Positions 8,904 to 17,364 of a DNA stretch of 64,000 nucleotides are shown one piece after another; the stretch's first letter is position 1, and every line of letters starts with the position of its first letter. The stretch covers positions 186,001 to 250,000 of the forward strand of contig CAWBCO010000003.1 of assembly GCA_963787415.1 (NCBI GenBank). The letters are read 5' to 3'. The notes beneath the pieces were generated by a model that saw only the letters and a list, made by a program, of their open reading frames with translations, had not been told where the DNA came from and did not search any database. The DNA comes from CAVUWL01 sp963787415 (GTDB lineage Bacteria; Actinomycetota; Thermoleophilia; Solirubrobacterales; 70-9). The translations under genes and the position numbers were made by a program.

Positions 8904-10022
8904 ATGGCCGCGCCATCTGATGCCGCTCTTGCCTTTCTCGCAGCCACGGCGATCGCATGGCTGCTGGTTCCCTACGCCGAGCGGCTCGCATTTCGGGTTG
9001 GGGCGATCGATCAACCCAAGGAGCGGGGCCTGCACGATCGGCCGATGCCGCGGCTCTCGGGACTGGCGATCCTCGCGGCGGTCGAGGTGGCGGGCTGGAT
9101 CTGGCTACCCGCCAACGGCGAGAGCCGCTCGATTCTGCTCGGCGCGATTGCGATCGCCGCGGTCGGCGTGGTCGATGACGTGCGCGGCCTATCGGCGTTT
9201 CCAAAGCTCGCCGGGCAGACCGCCGCGGCGCTGATTCCAGTTCTCGGCGGGGTGCGGGTCGACGTCTTGACCCTGCCCTTCATCGGCGGACATCACCTCG
9301 GTTGGAGCGCCTATCCGCTCACCGTGTTGGGGATAGTCGCCGTCGTCAACGTGATCAACTTCATCGACGGCGTCGATGGGCTGGCCGCCGGCGTCTGCAC
9401 GATTGCAGCGATCACGATGGCGGCGATCGCACTCTCACTCGAACGCAATGCAGCCGGGGTGCTGGCGGCGCTGACCGCCGGCGCCGCGCTCGGGTTTTTG
9501 CGCCACGGCTTTCCGCCGGCCTCCAGCTTCATGGGCGACACCGGTTCCAACCTGCTCGGTTTCTTACTGGCGACCACCTCGGTTCAGGGTGCCCTGAAGA
9601 CAAATGCGGTGATCGCCCTCGCCTTCCCGCTCGTCGTTCTCGCGGTGCCGATCCTCGATACCGGATTCGTGGTCGCCAAGCGGCTCAAATATCGGCAGCC
9701 GATCTATCAGGCAGACAGCTGGCATTTTCACCACCGGATGGCCAATATCGGTTTCTCGCAGCGGCGCACGATCGCCTACCTCTACGGTTGGACGCTGGTC
9801 CTCGCCTGCCTCGCCCTGGCGCTGCGCTTTGTCCCTTACAGCGACCACCACGGGCACTTCAACGAGTTTTGGAGTGCGGTGCTGATCGTCTGTGGCCTGA
9901 TCGCTTTGGCCTTCAGCGTCTATCTCGTCTACGTGCTTGAGATTCTGAAGCTGCGCCGCGGTCGCCTCAATCCCGAGACCGGCGAGTTTGAGGCGATCGA
10001 TCTCGACCACCCCGAGCCTTAG
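8904..10022 (+). CDS. wecA: Undecaprenyl-phosphate sugar-1-phosphate transferase (WecA/TagO/MraY family)
   Basis: The 372-residue membrane protein has about ten to eleven hydrophobic segments. Catalytic motifs are present: the Asp pair D91-D92 in VVDDVRGL, NFIDGVDGLA at 152-161, GDTGS at 211-215 and the HxHHR motif at 274-278 (HFHHR), typical of WecA rather than MraY. It should transfer a HexNAc-1-phosphate from a UDP-sugar to undecaprenyl phosphate as the first step of a surface polymer. The same gene (rfe) sits between the Sua5-type gene and the ATP synthase operon in mycobacteria. Confidence 0.92.
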   Translation: MAAPSDAALAFLAATAIAWLLVPYAERLAFRVGAIDQPKERGLHDRPMPRLSGLAILAAVEVAGWIWLPANGESRSILLGAIAIAAVGVVDDVRGLSAFPKLAGQTAAALIPVLGGVRVDVLTLPFIGGHHLGWSAYPLTVLGIVAVVNVINFIDGVDGLAAGVCTIAAITMAAIALSLERNAAGVLAALTAGAALGFLRHGFPPASSFMGDTGSNLLGFLLATTSVQGALKTNAVIALAFPLVVLAVPILDTGFVVAKRLKYRQPIYQADSWHFHHRMANIGFSQRRTIAYLYGWTLVLACLALALRFVPYSDHHGHFNEFWSAVLIVCGLIALAFSVYLVYVLEILKLRRGRLNPETGEFEAIDLDHPEP

Positions 10023-10086
10023 TCCGACGGCGCGGGGACTGGCTTTGCGGCGGTGAGATCCGCACCTTTCGGATATAGTCGCGACT

Positions 10087-10112
10087 CCGCCCGCTCGGCC
10101 TGAGCCGGGCGG
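10087..10112 (+). promoter_or_regulatory. GC-rich hairpin just before atpI
   Basis: CCGCCCG (10087-10093) pairs with CGGGCGG (10106-10112); inside it CTC pairs with GAG around a GGCCT loop, giving a 10-bp stem with one bulged C. The stem ends 5 nt before the atpI ATG and covers the place where a ribosome binding site should be. It may be a terminator for wecA or a translational brake on atpI. Confidence 0.4.
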
Positions 10113-10117
10113 AATTT

Positions 10118-10495
10118 ATGATGTCTCCTCCCAAGTACGTCGACCTGTTGGCGCTGGGCGCCGCCCTCGCGGTTTTTTTGCTCGGCGGTTTTCCCCTGCT
10201 CGGTTACGCGGTTGGAGCCAGCGCCTGGCTTGCTCAACGCGGGATTCAGGCGCTTGCCGGGCGCCGCGCCGCGGCGGAGCTGGGCGCCCGAAATCGGCAG
10301 CGGGCGATGGGGATAATCGCGGTCAGCACCCTCGGTCGAGTCTGGTTGATGGTCACCGCCGTCCTCCTTGTCGGCCTTGCCCAACGCCAGGCGGGTCTGG
10401 CCGGGGCGATCCTTCTCGCCGTACTGTTCACCATCTCCTTCATCGCCCAGGGCCTCGCCCACCTCTTTGAGCCAGCCGGGCAGGGGGCGGGATGA
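10118..10495 (+). CDS. atpI: AtpI-like small membrane protein of the ATP synthase operon
   Basis: The 125-residue product has about four hydrophobic segments and no conserved catalytic residues. Its position as first gene of the ATP synthase operon, with a 4-nt ATGA overlap into atpB, identifies it as the AtpI-position protein, thought to help c-ring assembly or cation handling. Two ATG codons are adjacent (10118 and 10121). Sequence similarity to AtpI is weak by eye, so the call depends on context. Confidence 0.7.
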   Translation: MMSPPKYVDLLALGAALAVFLLGGFPLLGYAVGASAWLAQRGIQALAGRRAAAELGARNRQRAMGIIAVSTLGRVWLMVTAVLLVGLAQRQAGLAGAILLAVLFTISFIAQGLAHLFEPAGQGAG

Positions 10496-11400
10496 GCACT
10501 CGCACCAAGGTCGCGATTGGGTTTGGCGTCTACCTCGGGCTGGCGATTCTCTTGCTCTTGATCTTCGGCAACGCCGGCAAGGACCATGCCTTCCAGCCAC
10601 AAAATGAGTTCAAACTCGAACCGTGGATCTCGATCCACCTCGGCAGCCTCGACCTCAGCATCAACAAGGCGGTCTTTTACCTGCTTTTGGCGAGCGCCCT
10701 GACGATCCTCACGATGGTCTGGATCGCGCGCCGCATGCACCAAAAGCCCAACCGGGTGCAGACCGCGGTCGAGGTCGCCTATGACATGACCAAAAACAAC
10801 ATCACCGGCGGCAACCTCGACGCGGCGATGGCCGCCCGCTGGTTTCCCTTCCTCGCCGCGCTCTTCTTTTGGATCTGGTTTTCGAACATGATCGGTTTCT
10901 TGCCGCTGCCGACCAACACCGAGCACGAGATCACGGTATTCGGCCTCCAGATCCCGGCCTTTGCGATCTATGCGGCCACCGCCAACCTCTCGGTGCCACT
11001 TGCCCTCACCCTGGTGGTCTGGGGCTCCTACCACTTTGAAGGGATCCGGGCCAAAGGGCTGATCCCCTATTTCAAGAGCTGGCTTCCCCCCGGCCTTGAG
11101 GAGATGAATCCGTTTGGCAAGGCCTTCATCTTCGTGATCGAGGCGATCTCGCATTTCGCCCGCCTGATCTCGCTCTCGGTTCGACTCTTCGCCAACATCT
11201 TGGCCGGTCACCTTTTGCTTCTGTTCATGGGAGGCGGCCTCGCGGTCTTGCTCGGGATCGCCGCGCTCGGCGCGCTGACCTTTCCCCTCGCCTTCTTCTT
11301 CTTCGTCTTGGAGGTCGGCCTGATCGCGACTTTGCAGGCCTTTATCTTCTCGACCCTGACCGCCATCTACCTCGGCGGAGCAACCTCCGCCAGCCACTAG
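10492..11400 (+). CDS. atpB: ATP synthase Fo subunit a
   Basis: The 302-residue membrane protein carries the essential Arg in SLSVRLFANILAGH (R231), which faces the c-ring carboxylate during proton transfer. Other family landmarks are NMIGFLP around residue 132 and an EVGLIATLQAFIFS C-terminal helix. It forms the two proton half-channels. The start overlaps the atpI stop (ATGA) and atpE follows after 17 nt. Confidence 0.97.
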   Translation: MSTRTKVAIGFGVYLGLAILLLLIFGNAGKDHAFQPQNEFKLEPWISIHLGSLDLSINKAVFYLLLASALTILTMVWIARRMHQKPNRVQTAVEVAYDMTKNNITGGNLDAAMAARWFPFLAALFFWIWFSNMIGFLPLPTNTEHEITVFGLQIPAFAIYAATANLSVPLALTLVVWGSYHFEGIRAKGLIPYFKSWLPPGLEEMNPFGKAFIFVIEAISHFARLISLSVRLFANILAGHLLLLFMGGGLAVLLGIAALGALTFPLAFFFFVLEVGLIATLQAFIFSTLTAIYLGGATSASH

Positions 11401-11417
11401 AAAAGGAGCGCTGTTTA

Positions 11418-11681
11418 ATGGATCTGTCCCCAATCGCCGCGGTTAGCAATGAAGGCGTGGAAGTCGCCGGCAAGGCGATCGCCCTCGGCGTCGGCGCAGG
11501 CCTCGGCTCGATCGGCGCCGGCATCGGCATCGGCTTCATCTTCGGCAAGGAGATCGAGTCGGTTGCCCGCCAGCCGGAGATGAAAGACGAGCTGCAGAGC
11601 ATCCGCTGGCTCGGTTTCGCCCTCACCGAGGCGGTCGCCTTCTACACCTTCATCTTCGGCCTGATCGCCTTCTTCCTCTAG
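11418..11681 (+). CDS. atpE: ATP synthase Fo subunit c
   Basis: The 87-residue hairpin has a glycine-rich first helix (alternating Gly from residues 24 to 39), the polar loop ESVARQPE, and the ion-binding Glu at 71 in FALTEAVAFY. Sodium-type c subunits have Gln in helix 1 and Ser after the Glu; here those positions are Ile and Ala, so the ring should carry protons. A good AAAAGGAG site precedes the ATG by 9 nt, which fits the high translation demand for this subunit. Confidence 0.97.
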   Translation: MDLSPIAAVSNEGVEVAGKAIALGVGAGLGSIGAGIGIGFIFGKEIESVARQPEMKDELQSIRWLGFALTEAVAFYTFIFGLIAFFL

Positions 11682-11753
11682 GTCGATGAGCAGCCGAGGT
11701 CAAGATCAGATTGCGCCCCAGCGCGGCGACAGCGTCGCCGCGGAGGCATAGGC

Positions 11754-12320
11754 GTGGCGCCGTCGAGCTTCATTTCCGCGCTCCCCCTTGGCGCCCAAGG
11801 CGGCGGCAGCTTCCTGGTCTCCCCGGGCCTTGGCCTGATGATCTGGACGCTGGTTTTATTTCTCTTCACGATGTGGGTATTGAGCAAGCTCGCCTTCCCG
11901 AAAATCCAGGAGGCACTTGACAAGCGGGCAAAGACGATCGCTGAGTCAATTGATGACGCCAAACGCCAAAGCGGCGAAGCGGAGCAGCTGCTCGCCGAGT
12001 ACCGCGGTCGCCTCGCCGAGGCGCGCGAGCAGGCCGATGAGATCATGGCGCGGGCGCGCAAGGCTGGGGAGACGGCGACCGCCGAGGCGACCGCCGCCGG
12101 CAAGCAAAGGCGCGAGGAACTGGTCGAGGCCGCAAGGAGTGACATCGAGGCCGAGACGCGTCGCTCCTTGGAGCAGATCCGGCGGGAGGTAGCCGATCTG
12201 ACCGTCTTGGCGACCGAGAAGGTGACTCGCAAATCACTCAACGCCGAGGATCAGAGGCGCCTGGTTGAGGACGCCCTCAGCGAGGTCGACTTCTCGGCCC
12301 TCTCGGGGTCGGAGAACTAG
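11754..12320 (+). CDS. atpF: ATP synthase Fo subunit b
   Basis: The 188-residue protein has one N-terminal membrane helix (about residues 22-46), followed by a long charged coiled coil rich in Glu, Ala and Arg. It is the peripheral stalk that holds F1 against Fo. GTG start is preceded by GGAGG at 8-nt spacing. A 72-nt gap after atpE contains a 21-codon frame (11687-11752) that ends one base before this start. Only one b-type gene is present, so the stalk should be a homodimer. Confidence 0.94.
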   Translation: MAPSSFISALPLGAQGGGSFLVSPGLGLMIWTLVLFLFTMWVLSKLAFPKIQEALDKRAKTIAESIDDAKRQSGEAEQLLAEYRGRLAEAREQADEIMARARKAGETATAEATAAGKQRREELVEAARSDIEAETRRSLEQIRREVADLTVLATEKVTRKSLNAEDQRRLVEDALSEVDFSALSGSEN

Positions 12321-12323
12321 CCG

Positions 12324-12857
12324 ATGCCCGAAGCATCTCGGGTATATGCGGAGGCGCTTTTTGAGGTTGCCGTCGATCGCGGCAAGCTGGACGCGATCCG
12401 CGAGCAGCTTGGCCAGTTTGCCGACGCCCTTCACTCTGAGCGCGAGCTGGCGGTCTTTTTCTTCAGTCCTTACTTCTCCTCGACCGAGAAGGGGGCGGCC
12501 CTGGAGCGGACTCTGAGCGGCGCCGAGGCCGAGCTGATCAATTTCTTTGAGCTTTTGATCGACAAGCATCGGATGCCCGAAATATTCGCCGTGCGGCGAC
12601 GGTTTGAGGAATTGTGGAAGCGCGAGAACCGAGAGATTGAGGTGACCGTGACCAGCGCGGTTGCGCTCGATCCCGCGATCGTCGAGCGAATCGGCGAGGA
12701 GATCGCGCGCCAGACCGACCACCGGGTCGAGTTGGCGAGCAGGGTCGAGGCCGACATCCTCGGCGGCGTCGTCTTGCAGGTCGGGAACATGGTCCTCGAC
12801 GCGAGCATCCGAGCTCGCCTGGAGAAACTTCGAACCAGCGTCGCCAAAGCGGCCTAA
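12324..12857 (+). CDS. atpH: ATP synthase F1 subunit delta
   Basis: The 177-residue product begins with the delta/OSCP pattern (ASRVYAEALFEVA), followed by a helical N-terminal domain and a C-terminal GGVVLQVGNMVLDASIRARLEKL segment typical of the family. It joins the top of F1 to subunit b. Length is normal for a stand-alone delta, unlike the b-delta fusion of mycobacteria. It lies 3 nt after atpF and 19 nt before atpA. Confidence 0.94.
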   Translation: MPEASRVYAEALFEVAVDRGKLDAIREQLGQFADALHSERELAVFFFSPYFSSTEKGAALERTLSGAEAELINFFELLIDKHRMPEIFAVRRRFEELWKRENREIEVTVTSAVALDPAIVERIGEEIARQTDHRVELASRVEADILGGVVLQVGNMVLDASIRARLEKLRTSVAKAA

Positions 12858-12876
12858 GGAGGCAGAGAGCAAACCG

Positions 12877-14505
12877 ATGGAGATCAAGCCAGACGAGATC
12901 GCGAGCATCCTGCGTGAGCGAATCGAGGGCCTGGAGACCGACTCCGCCGACCTCTCGGAGGTGGGCACGGTGCTCTCGGTGGCCGATGGGATCGCCCGCA
13001 TCCACGGCCTCGAGAACTGCATGGCGCTGGAGATGCTCGAGTTGCCCCACGGCGTCACCGGACTTGCCCTCAACCTCGAGGCCGACAACGTCGGGTCGGT
13101 GCTCTTTGGCGAGTGGGAGAAGATCGTCGAGGGCGATACGGTCAAGCGCACCGGGCACCTGCTCCGCATCCCGGTCGGCGAGGAGCTGCTCGGACGCCTC
13201 GTCGATCCGCTCGGGCGCCCGCTCGATGATCGCGGTGAGATCGCCACCAAGGAGACCCGCCCGGCCGAGTTCAAAGCCCCCGGCGTGGTCCAGCGCCAGC
13301 CGGTCACCGAACCGGTGCAGACCGGGTTGATGTCGATCGACGGGATGATCCCGATCGGTCGGGGTCAGCGAGAGCTGATCATCGGCGACCGCCAGACCGG
13401 CAAGACGGCGATCGCGATCGACACGATCATCAATAACCGCGACAAGGACATGGTCTGCATCTACGTCGCGATCGGCCAGCGGATGTCAACCGTCGTGCAG
13501 CTCAAAGAGGTGCTGGAGGAAAACGGGGCGATGAAAAACACGATCATCGTCGCCGCTCCCGCCGATGAGGCGGCCCCGATCAAGTTCATCGCTCCCTACG
13601 CGGGTTGTGCGATGGGAGAGCACTTCCTCTACAACGGGCGGGCCGCGCTTTGCGTCTATGACGATCTCACCAAACACGCCTACGCCTACCGCCAGATGTC
13701 GCTGCTGCTGCGTCGCCCGCCCGGGCGCGAGGCATATCCCGGCGATGTCTTCTACCTGCACTCGCGGCTGCTGGAGCGGGCGGTGAAGCTAAACGATGAG
13801 CTCGGTGGCGGCTCGCTGACCGCGCTGCCGATCATCGAGACCCAGGCCAGTGACGTCTCCGCCTATATCCCGACCAACGTGATCTCGATCACCGACGGTC
13901 AGATTTTCCTCGAGTCAGACCTCTTTTACTCGGGTGTGCGCCCGGCGATCAACGTCGGCATCTCGGTTTCGCGGGTCGGTGGCAACGCGCAGACAAAGGC
14001 GATGAAGAAGGTGGCCGGCAAACTGCGCCTCGATCTATCTCAGTACCGCGACCTGGAGGCGTTTGCCCAGTTTGGCTCTGAGCTTGACCCCGAGACCCAA
14101 AAAGCGCTTGCCCGCGGCGAGCGCCTGGTCGAGCTGCTCAAGCAAAAGGAGCGCGAGCCACTCGGGGTCGCCGATCAGGTGGCGGCGATCTATGCGGGGA
14201 CCGGTGGCTCCCTCGATCGAATCAAGACCGAGCGGGTGGCGGAGTTTCTCGCCGACCTGCGTAGCCGCCTGCACGCCGAGCAGGCGGAGCTGCTGGCCCG
14301 GATCGCGGAGACCGGGCTGCTTCCCGAGGAGGACGAGGCCGCCCTCGGGACCGCGATCGAAGGGATCCTCGATGATTTCGGGGCCGACTTTGACGAGCAC
14401 GGCGATCCGCTCGAGGAGGGCGAGTCTGACCGAGCGCAGCGCGCCCAGCCCGAGCCGAGCCCGGCGCCTGAGGTCGAGGATGCCAAGGAGGCGGCTCCGG
14501 CCTAG
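12877..14505 (+). CDS. atpA: ATP synthase F1 subunit alpha
   Basis: The 542-residue protein has the P-loop GDRQTGKT at 170-177 and the Arg-finger region VGISVSRVGG. I chose ATG 12877, preceded by AAGGAGGC; the longer frame from 12661 would lie inside atpH. The last 30 or so residues form an acidic, proline- and alanine-rich tail beyond the usual alpha C terminus. Alpha binds nucleotide at the non-catalytic sites and supplies the Arg finger to beta. Confidence 0.97.
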   Translation: MEIKPDEIASILRERIEGLETDSADLSEVGTVLSVADGIARIHGLENCMALEMLELPHGVTGLALNLEADNVGSVLFGEWEKIVEGDTVKRTGHLLRIPVGEELLGRLVDPLGRPLDDRGEIATKETRPAEFKAPGVVQRQPVTEPVQTGLMSIDGMIPIGRGQRELIIGDRQTGKTAIAIDTIINNRDKDMVCIYVAIGQRMSTVVQLKEVLEENGAMKNTIIVAAPADEAAPIKFIAPYAGCAMGEHFLYNGRAALCVYDDLTKHAYAYRQMSLLLRRPPGREAYPGDVFYLHSRLLERAVKLNDELGGGSLTALPIIETQASDVSAYIPTNVISITDGQIFLESDLFYSGVRPAINVGISVSRVGGNAQTKAMKKVAGKLRLDLSQYRDLEAFAQFGSELDPETQKALARGERLVELLKQKEREPLGVADQVAAIYAGTGGSLDRIKTERVAEFLADLRSRLHAEQAELLARIAETGLLPEEDEAALGTAIEGILDDFGADFDEHGDPLEEGESDRAQRAQPEPSPAPEVEDAKEAAPA

Positions 14506-14511
14506 GCGCAG

Positions 14512-15432
14512 ATGGCGACGCAAAAGGAAGTCAAGAACCGCATCGCCTCGATCAAGAACATCAACAAGATCACGCGGGCGATGGAGATGGTCGCCGCCGC
14601 GCGCCTGCGCCGGGCCGAGCAGCGGATCGCCGCCCTGCGCCCCTACGCCCAGGCGATGCGCAAGCTGACCCGTCGCGCCGCCGAGCAGGCGGGCGGAATT
14701 CCGCGGGTGCCGGTGCTCGCCGAGCGCGAGCAGGTGCGAAACGTCGGCGTCGTTTTGATCAGCGGCGACCGTGGCCTCGCCGGCGCCTTCAACACCAACA
14801 TCATTCGCGAGGGGATGCGACTGCGCCGTGAACTCGCCGAGCAAGACGCGGAGGTCTCCTACTCGGCGGTCGGGCGAAAGGGCGTCTCGGCGCTTCACTT
14901 CCGCAAACAGGATCTGCATAGCTCCTACGTCGGATTCACCGATCGACCCGCCTTCGCCAACGCCCGAGAGATCGGCGAGGAGCTGACCGCTCGCTACGTC
15001 GATCAGGAACTAGACCGAGTGGAGCTTGTCTATAACCGCTACGTCTCCCCGCTGACCCAGCACGTCTGGACCCAGACCCTGCTGCCGCTGCAGCGGGCCG
15101 AGGTGATCGGCGAGGGCGCCGTGGAGGAGGAAGACGTCGAGGCAGAGACCGAGGCCGAGCGGGCCCAGAGTCGATCGCTTTGGATCTATGAGCCCGAACC
15201 CGAGGAGCTTTTGGCCAAGCTGATTCCCGAGTACGTCAACATCTCCGTCTACCGCGCACTGTTGGAGTCCGCGGCGTCTGAGCTGGGGGCACGGATGACC
15301 GCAATGCGCAACGCCGCCGAGAATGCGGAGACGATGATGGAAGATCTGACCCTGGAAATGAACAGGGTCCGCCAGGCCGAGATCACGCAGGAGATCTTGG
15401 AGGTGGTCGCCGGCGCCGAGGCGCTCGGATAG
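14512..15432 (+). CDS. atpG: ATP synthase F1 subunit gamma
   Basis: The 306-residue protein has the gamma termini that form the rotor shaft: an N-terminal coiled-coil helix with RIASIKNINKITRAMEMVAA and a C-terminal AENAETMMEDLTLEMNRVRQ helix. The ISGDRGLAGAFNTNI segment begins the Rossmann-like middle domain. An acidic insert around residues 205-220 (EEEDVEAETEAE) lengthens the protein slightly; actinobacterial gamma subunits commonly carry an insert of this kind. It starts 6 nt after atpA. Confidence 0.97.
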   Translation: MATQKEVKNRIASIKNINKITRAMEMVAAARLRRAEQRIAALRPYAQAMRKLTRRAAEQAGGIPRVPVLAEREQVRNVGVVLISGDRGLAGAFNTNIIREGMRLRRELAEQDAEVSYSAVGRKGVSALHFRKQDLHSSYVGFTDRPAFANAREIGEELTARYVDQELDRVELVYNRYVSPLTQHVWTQTLLPLQRAEVIGEGAVEEEDVEAETEAERAQSRSLWIYEPEPEELLAKLIPEYVNISVYRALLESAASELGARMTAMRNAAENAETMMEDLTLEMNRVRQAEITQEILEVVAGAEALG

Positions 15433-15456
15433 GCCGAGACCATAGAAAAGGAACCC

Positions 15457-16887
15457 ATGACTGAGAGCAACAACGCAAGCAACGTAGGAGAAGTCGAGCA
15501 GGTAACCGGCGTCGTCGTCGATGCGATTTTCCCCGAGCAGCTGCCGGGGATCTACTCGGCGGTCAAGATCGAGATGGCCGGCGACGCCGATCGCGAGGCG
15601 AGCGAGCTGATCTGTGAGGTCCAACAGCACCTCGGCGATAACCGGGTGCGCACGGTCGCGATGGATGCCACCGACGGTCTGCAGCGCGGCGACAAGGTGA
15701 TCGACACCGGCGGACCGATCACGGTCCCGGTCGGCGACGCCACCCTGGGACGGATTTTCAACCTGCTCGGGGAGCCGATCGATCAGGGCGAGCCGCTCGA
15801 GGCGGGGGAGCGCTGGCCGATCCATCGTCCAGCTCCGGAGGTCTCCGATCTGACCCCGACGCAGGAGATCCTTGAGACCGGGATCAAGGTGATTGACCTG
15901 CTTGCGCCCTACGCCAAGGGCGGCAAGGTCGGTCTCTTCGGCGGGGCCGGGGTCGGCAAGACGGTGCTGATCCAGGAGCTGATCCGAAACATCGCCGAGG
16001 AGCACGAAGGTCTGTCGGCCTTCTGCGGCGTCGGTGAGCGCTCTCGCGAGGGAAATGACCTCTGGCTCGAGATGAAAGAGTCGGGCGTGATCGACAAGAC
16101 GATGCTCGTCTTCGGGCAGATGAATGAGCCGCCCGGAGCACGCCTTCGCGTCGCCCTATCGGGCCTCACGATGGCCGAATATTACCGCGAGCAAGGCGGC
16201 CAGGACGTGCTGCTTTTCATCGACAACATCTTCCGCTTCGTGCAGGCGGGCTCGGAGGTCTCGGCACTTTTGGGACGGATGCCCTCGGCGGTCGGATATC
16301 AGCCGACGCTGGAGACCGAGATGGGTGAACTGCAGGAGCGAATCACCTCGACCGAGCGCGGCTCGGTGACCTCGGTGCAGGCGATCTACGTCCCCGCCGA
16401 TGACCTCACCGACCCCGCGCCGGCGTCCGTTTTCGCCCACCTAAACGCGACCACCACGCTCTCGCGGGCGATCTCTGAGAAGGGGATCTACCCGGCGGTG
16501 GATCCGCTCGATTCAACCTCGACGATCCTCAAGCCCGACATCCTCGGCGAGGAGCACTACCGCACCGCAACCGAGGTCCAGCAGGTGGCCCAGCGCTACA
16601 AGGAGCTGCAAGACATCATCTCGATCCTCGGCATCGATGAGCTCTCCGATGAGGACAAGCAGACCGTCTCACGGGCGCGCAAGATCGAGCGCTTCCTCTC
16701 CCAGCCGTTCTTCGTCGCCGAGCAGTTCACCGGGCGCAGCGGAGAGTACGTGCCGGTGGCCGAGACGGTGCGCGGCTTCCGCGAGATCCTCGACGGCGTC
16801 CACGACGATCTCTCCGAGGGTGCCTTCTACATGAAGGGTGGCATCGACCAGGTGACCGAGGATGCGACAGCCAGCGCGCGGGTCTAG
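15457..16887 (+). CDS. atpD: ATP synthase F1 subunit beta
   Basis: The 476-residue catalytic subunit has the P-loop GGAGVGKT at 162-169, the catalytic Glu in GERSREGND (E194), and a DELSEED-like lever IDELSDEDK near residue 400. It performs ATP synthesis or hydrolysis at three sites per F1. An AAAAGGAA ribosome binding site precedes the ATG. Sequence is complete and fully conserved in the active-site regions. Confidence 0.98.
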   Translation: MTESNNASNVGEVEQVTGVVVDAIFPEQLPGIYSAVKIEMAGDADREASELICEVQQHLGDNRVRTVAMDATDGLQRGDKVIDTGGPITVPVGDATLGRIFNLLGEPIDQGEPLEAGERWPIHRPAPEVSDLTPTQEILETGIKVIDLLAPYAKGGKVGLFGGAGVGKTVLIQELIRNIAEEHEGLSAFCGVGERSREGNDLWLEMKESGVIDKTMLVFGQMNEPPGARLRVALSGLTMAEYYREQGGQDVLLFIDNIFRFVQAGSEVSALLGRMPSAVGYQPTLETEMGELQERITSTERGSVTSVQAIYVPADDLTDPAPASVFAHLNATTTLSRAISEKGIYPAVDPLDSTSTILKPDILGEEHYRTATEVQQVAQRYKELQDIISILGIDELSDEDKQTVSRARKIERFLSQPFFVAEQFTGRSGEYVPVAETVRGFREILDGVHDDLSEGAFYMKGGIDQVTEDATASARV

Positions 16888-16950
16888 TTCGGCTCGAGTC
16901 GGTGCCGCGATGGTCCTGACCCTTCCCCGAGGCCCAGTGCAGAGCGCTCG

Positions 16951-17364
16951 ATGAGCGCCGAGCACATGCTCGAGGTCGAGGTCCTGACGCCCGAGGGTGA
17001 GGTCTACAGCGGCGAGGTGCGCCAGCTCTCGACCCGGACCGAGGTCGGTGAGATCGGCATTCTCGCCAACCACGCGCCGCTGCTGGCGGCGCTGCGCCCG
17101 ACCGAGCTGCGCCTGCGGTTGAGCGATTCTGAGGTCAAACGCTACGCGCAGGCACACGGCTGGCTGCAGGTCTTTGGCAATCGAGCCCGACTCCTGGTCG
17201 AGGAGGCGATAGATCCCGCCAAGCTTGACCCGGCGGGGCTTCGCGAGCAGTTGGCCGAGGCCGAGCAGCGACTCGCCGATTCCGAGCAGGGAAGCGCCGC
17301 GCAGGCTCGAGCGCGCAAGGACCGCGAGAGGGCGAAGGCCTTCCTCGCGATTGCGAAGGGATGA
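16951..17364 (+). CDS. atpC: ATP synthase F1 subunit epsilon
   Basis: The 137-residue product has the N-terminal beta-sandwich with EVGEIGILANHAPLLAAL and a C-terminal helical hairpin region (DPAGLREQLAEAEQRLADSE onward). It couples the gamma shaft to the c-ring and can inhibit ATP hydrolysis. Its ATGA overlaps the following M20 gene, so that gene is probably cotranslated with the ATP synthase operon. Confidence 0.94.
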   Translation: MSAEHMLEVEVLTPEGEVYSGEVRQLSTRTEVGEIGILANHAPLLAALRPTELRLRLSDSEVKRYAQAHGWLQVFGNRARLLVEEAIDPAKLDPAGLREQLAEAEQRLADSEQGSAAQARARKDRERAKAFLAIAKG

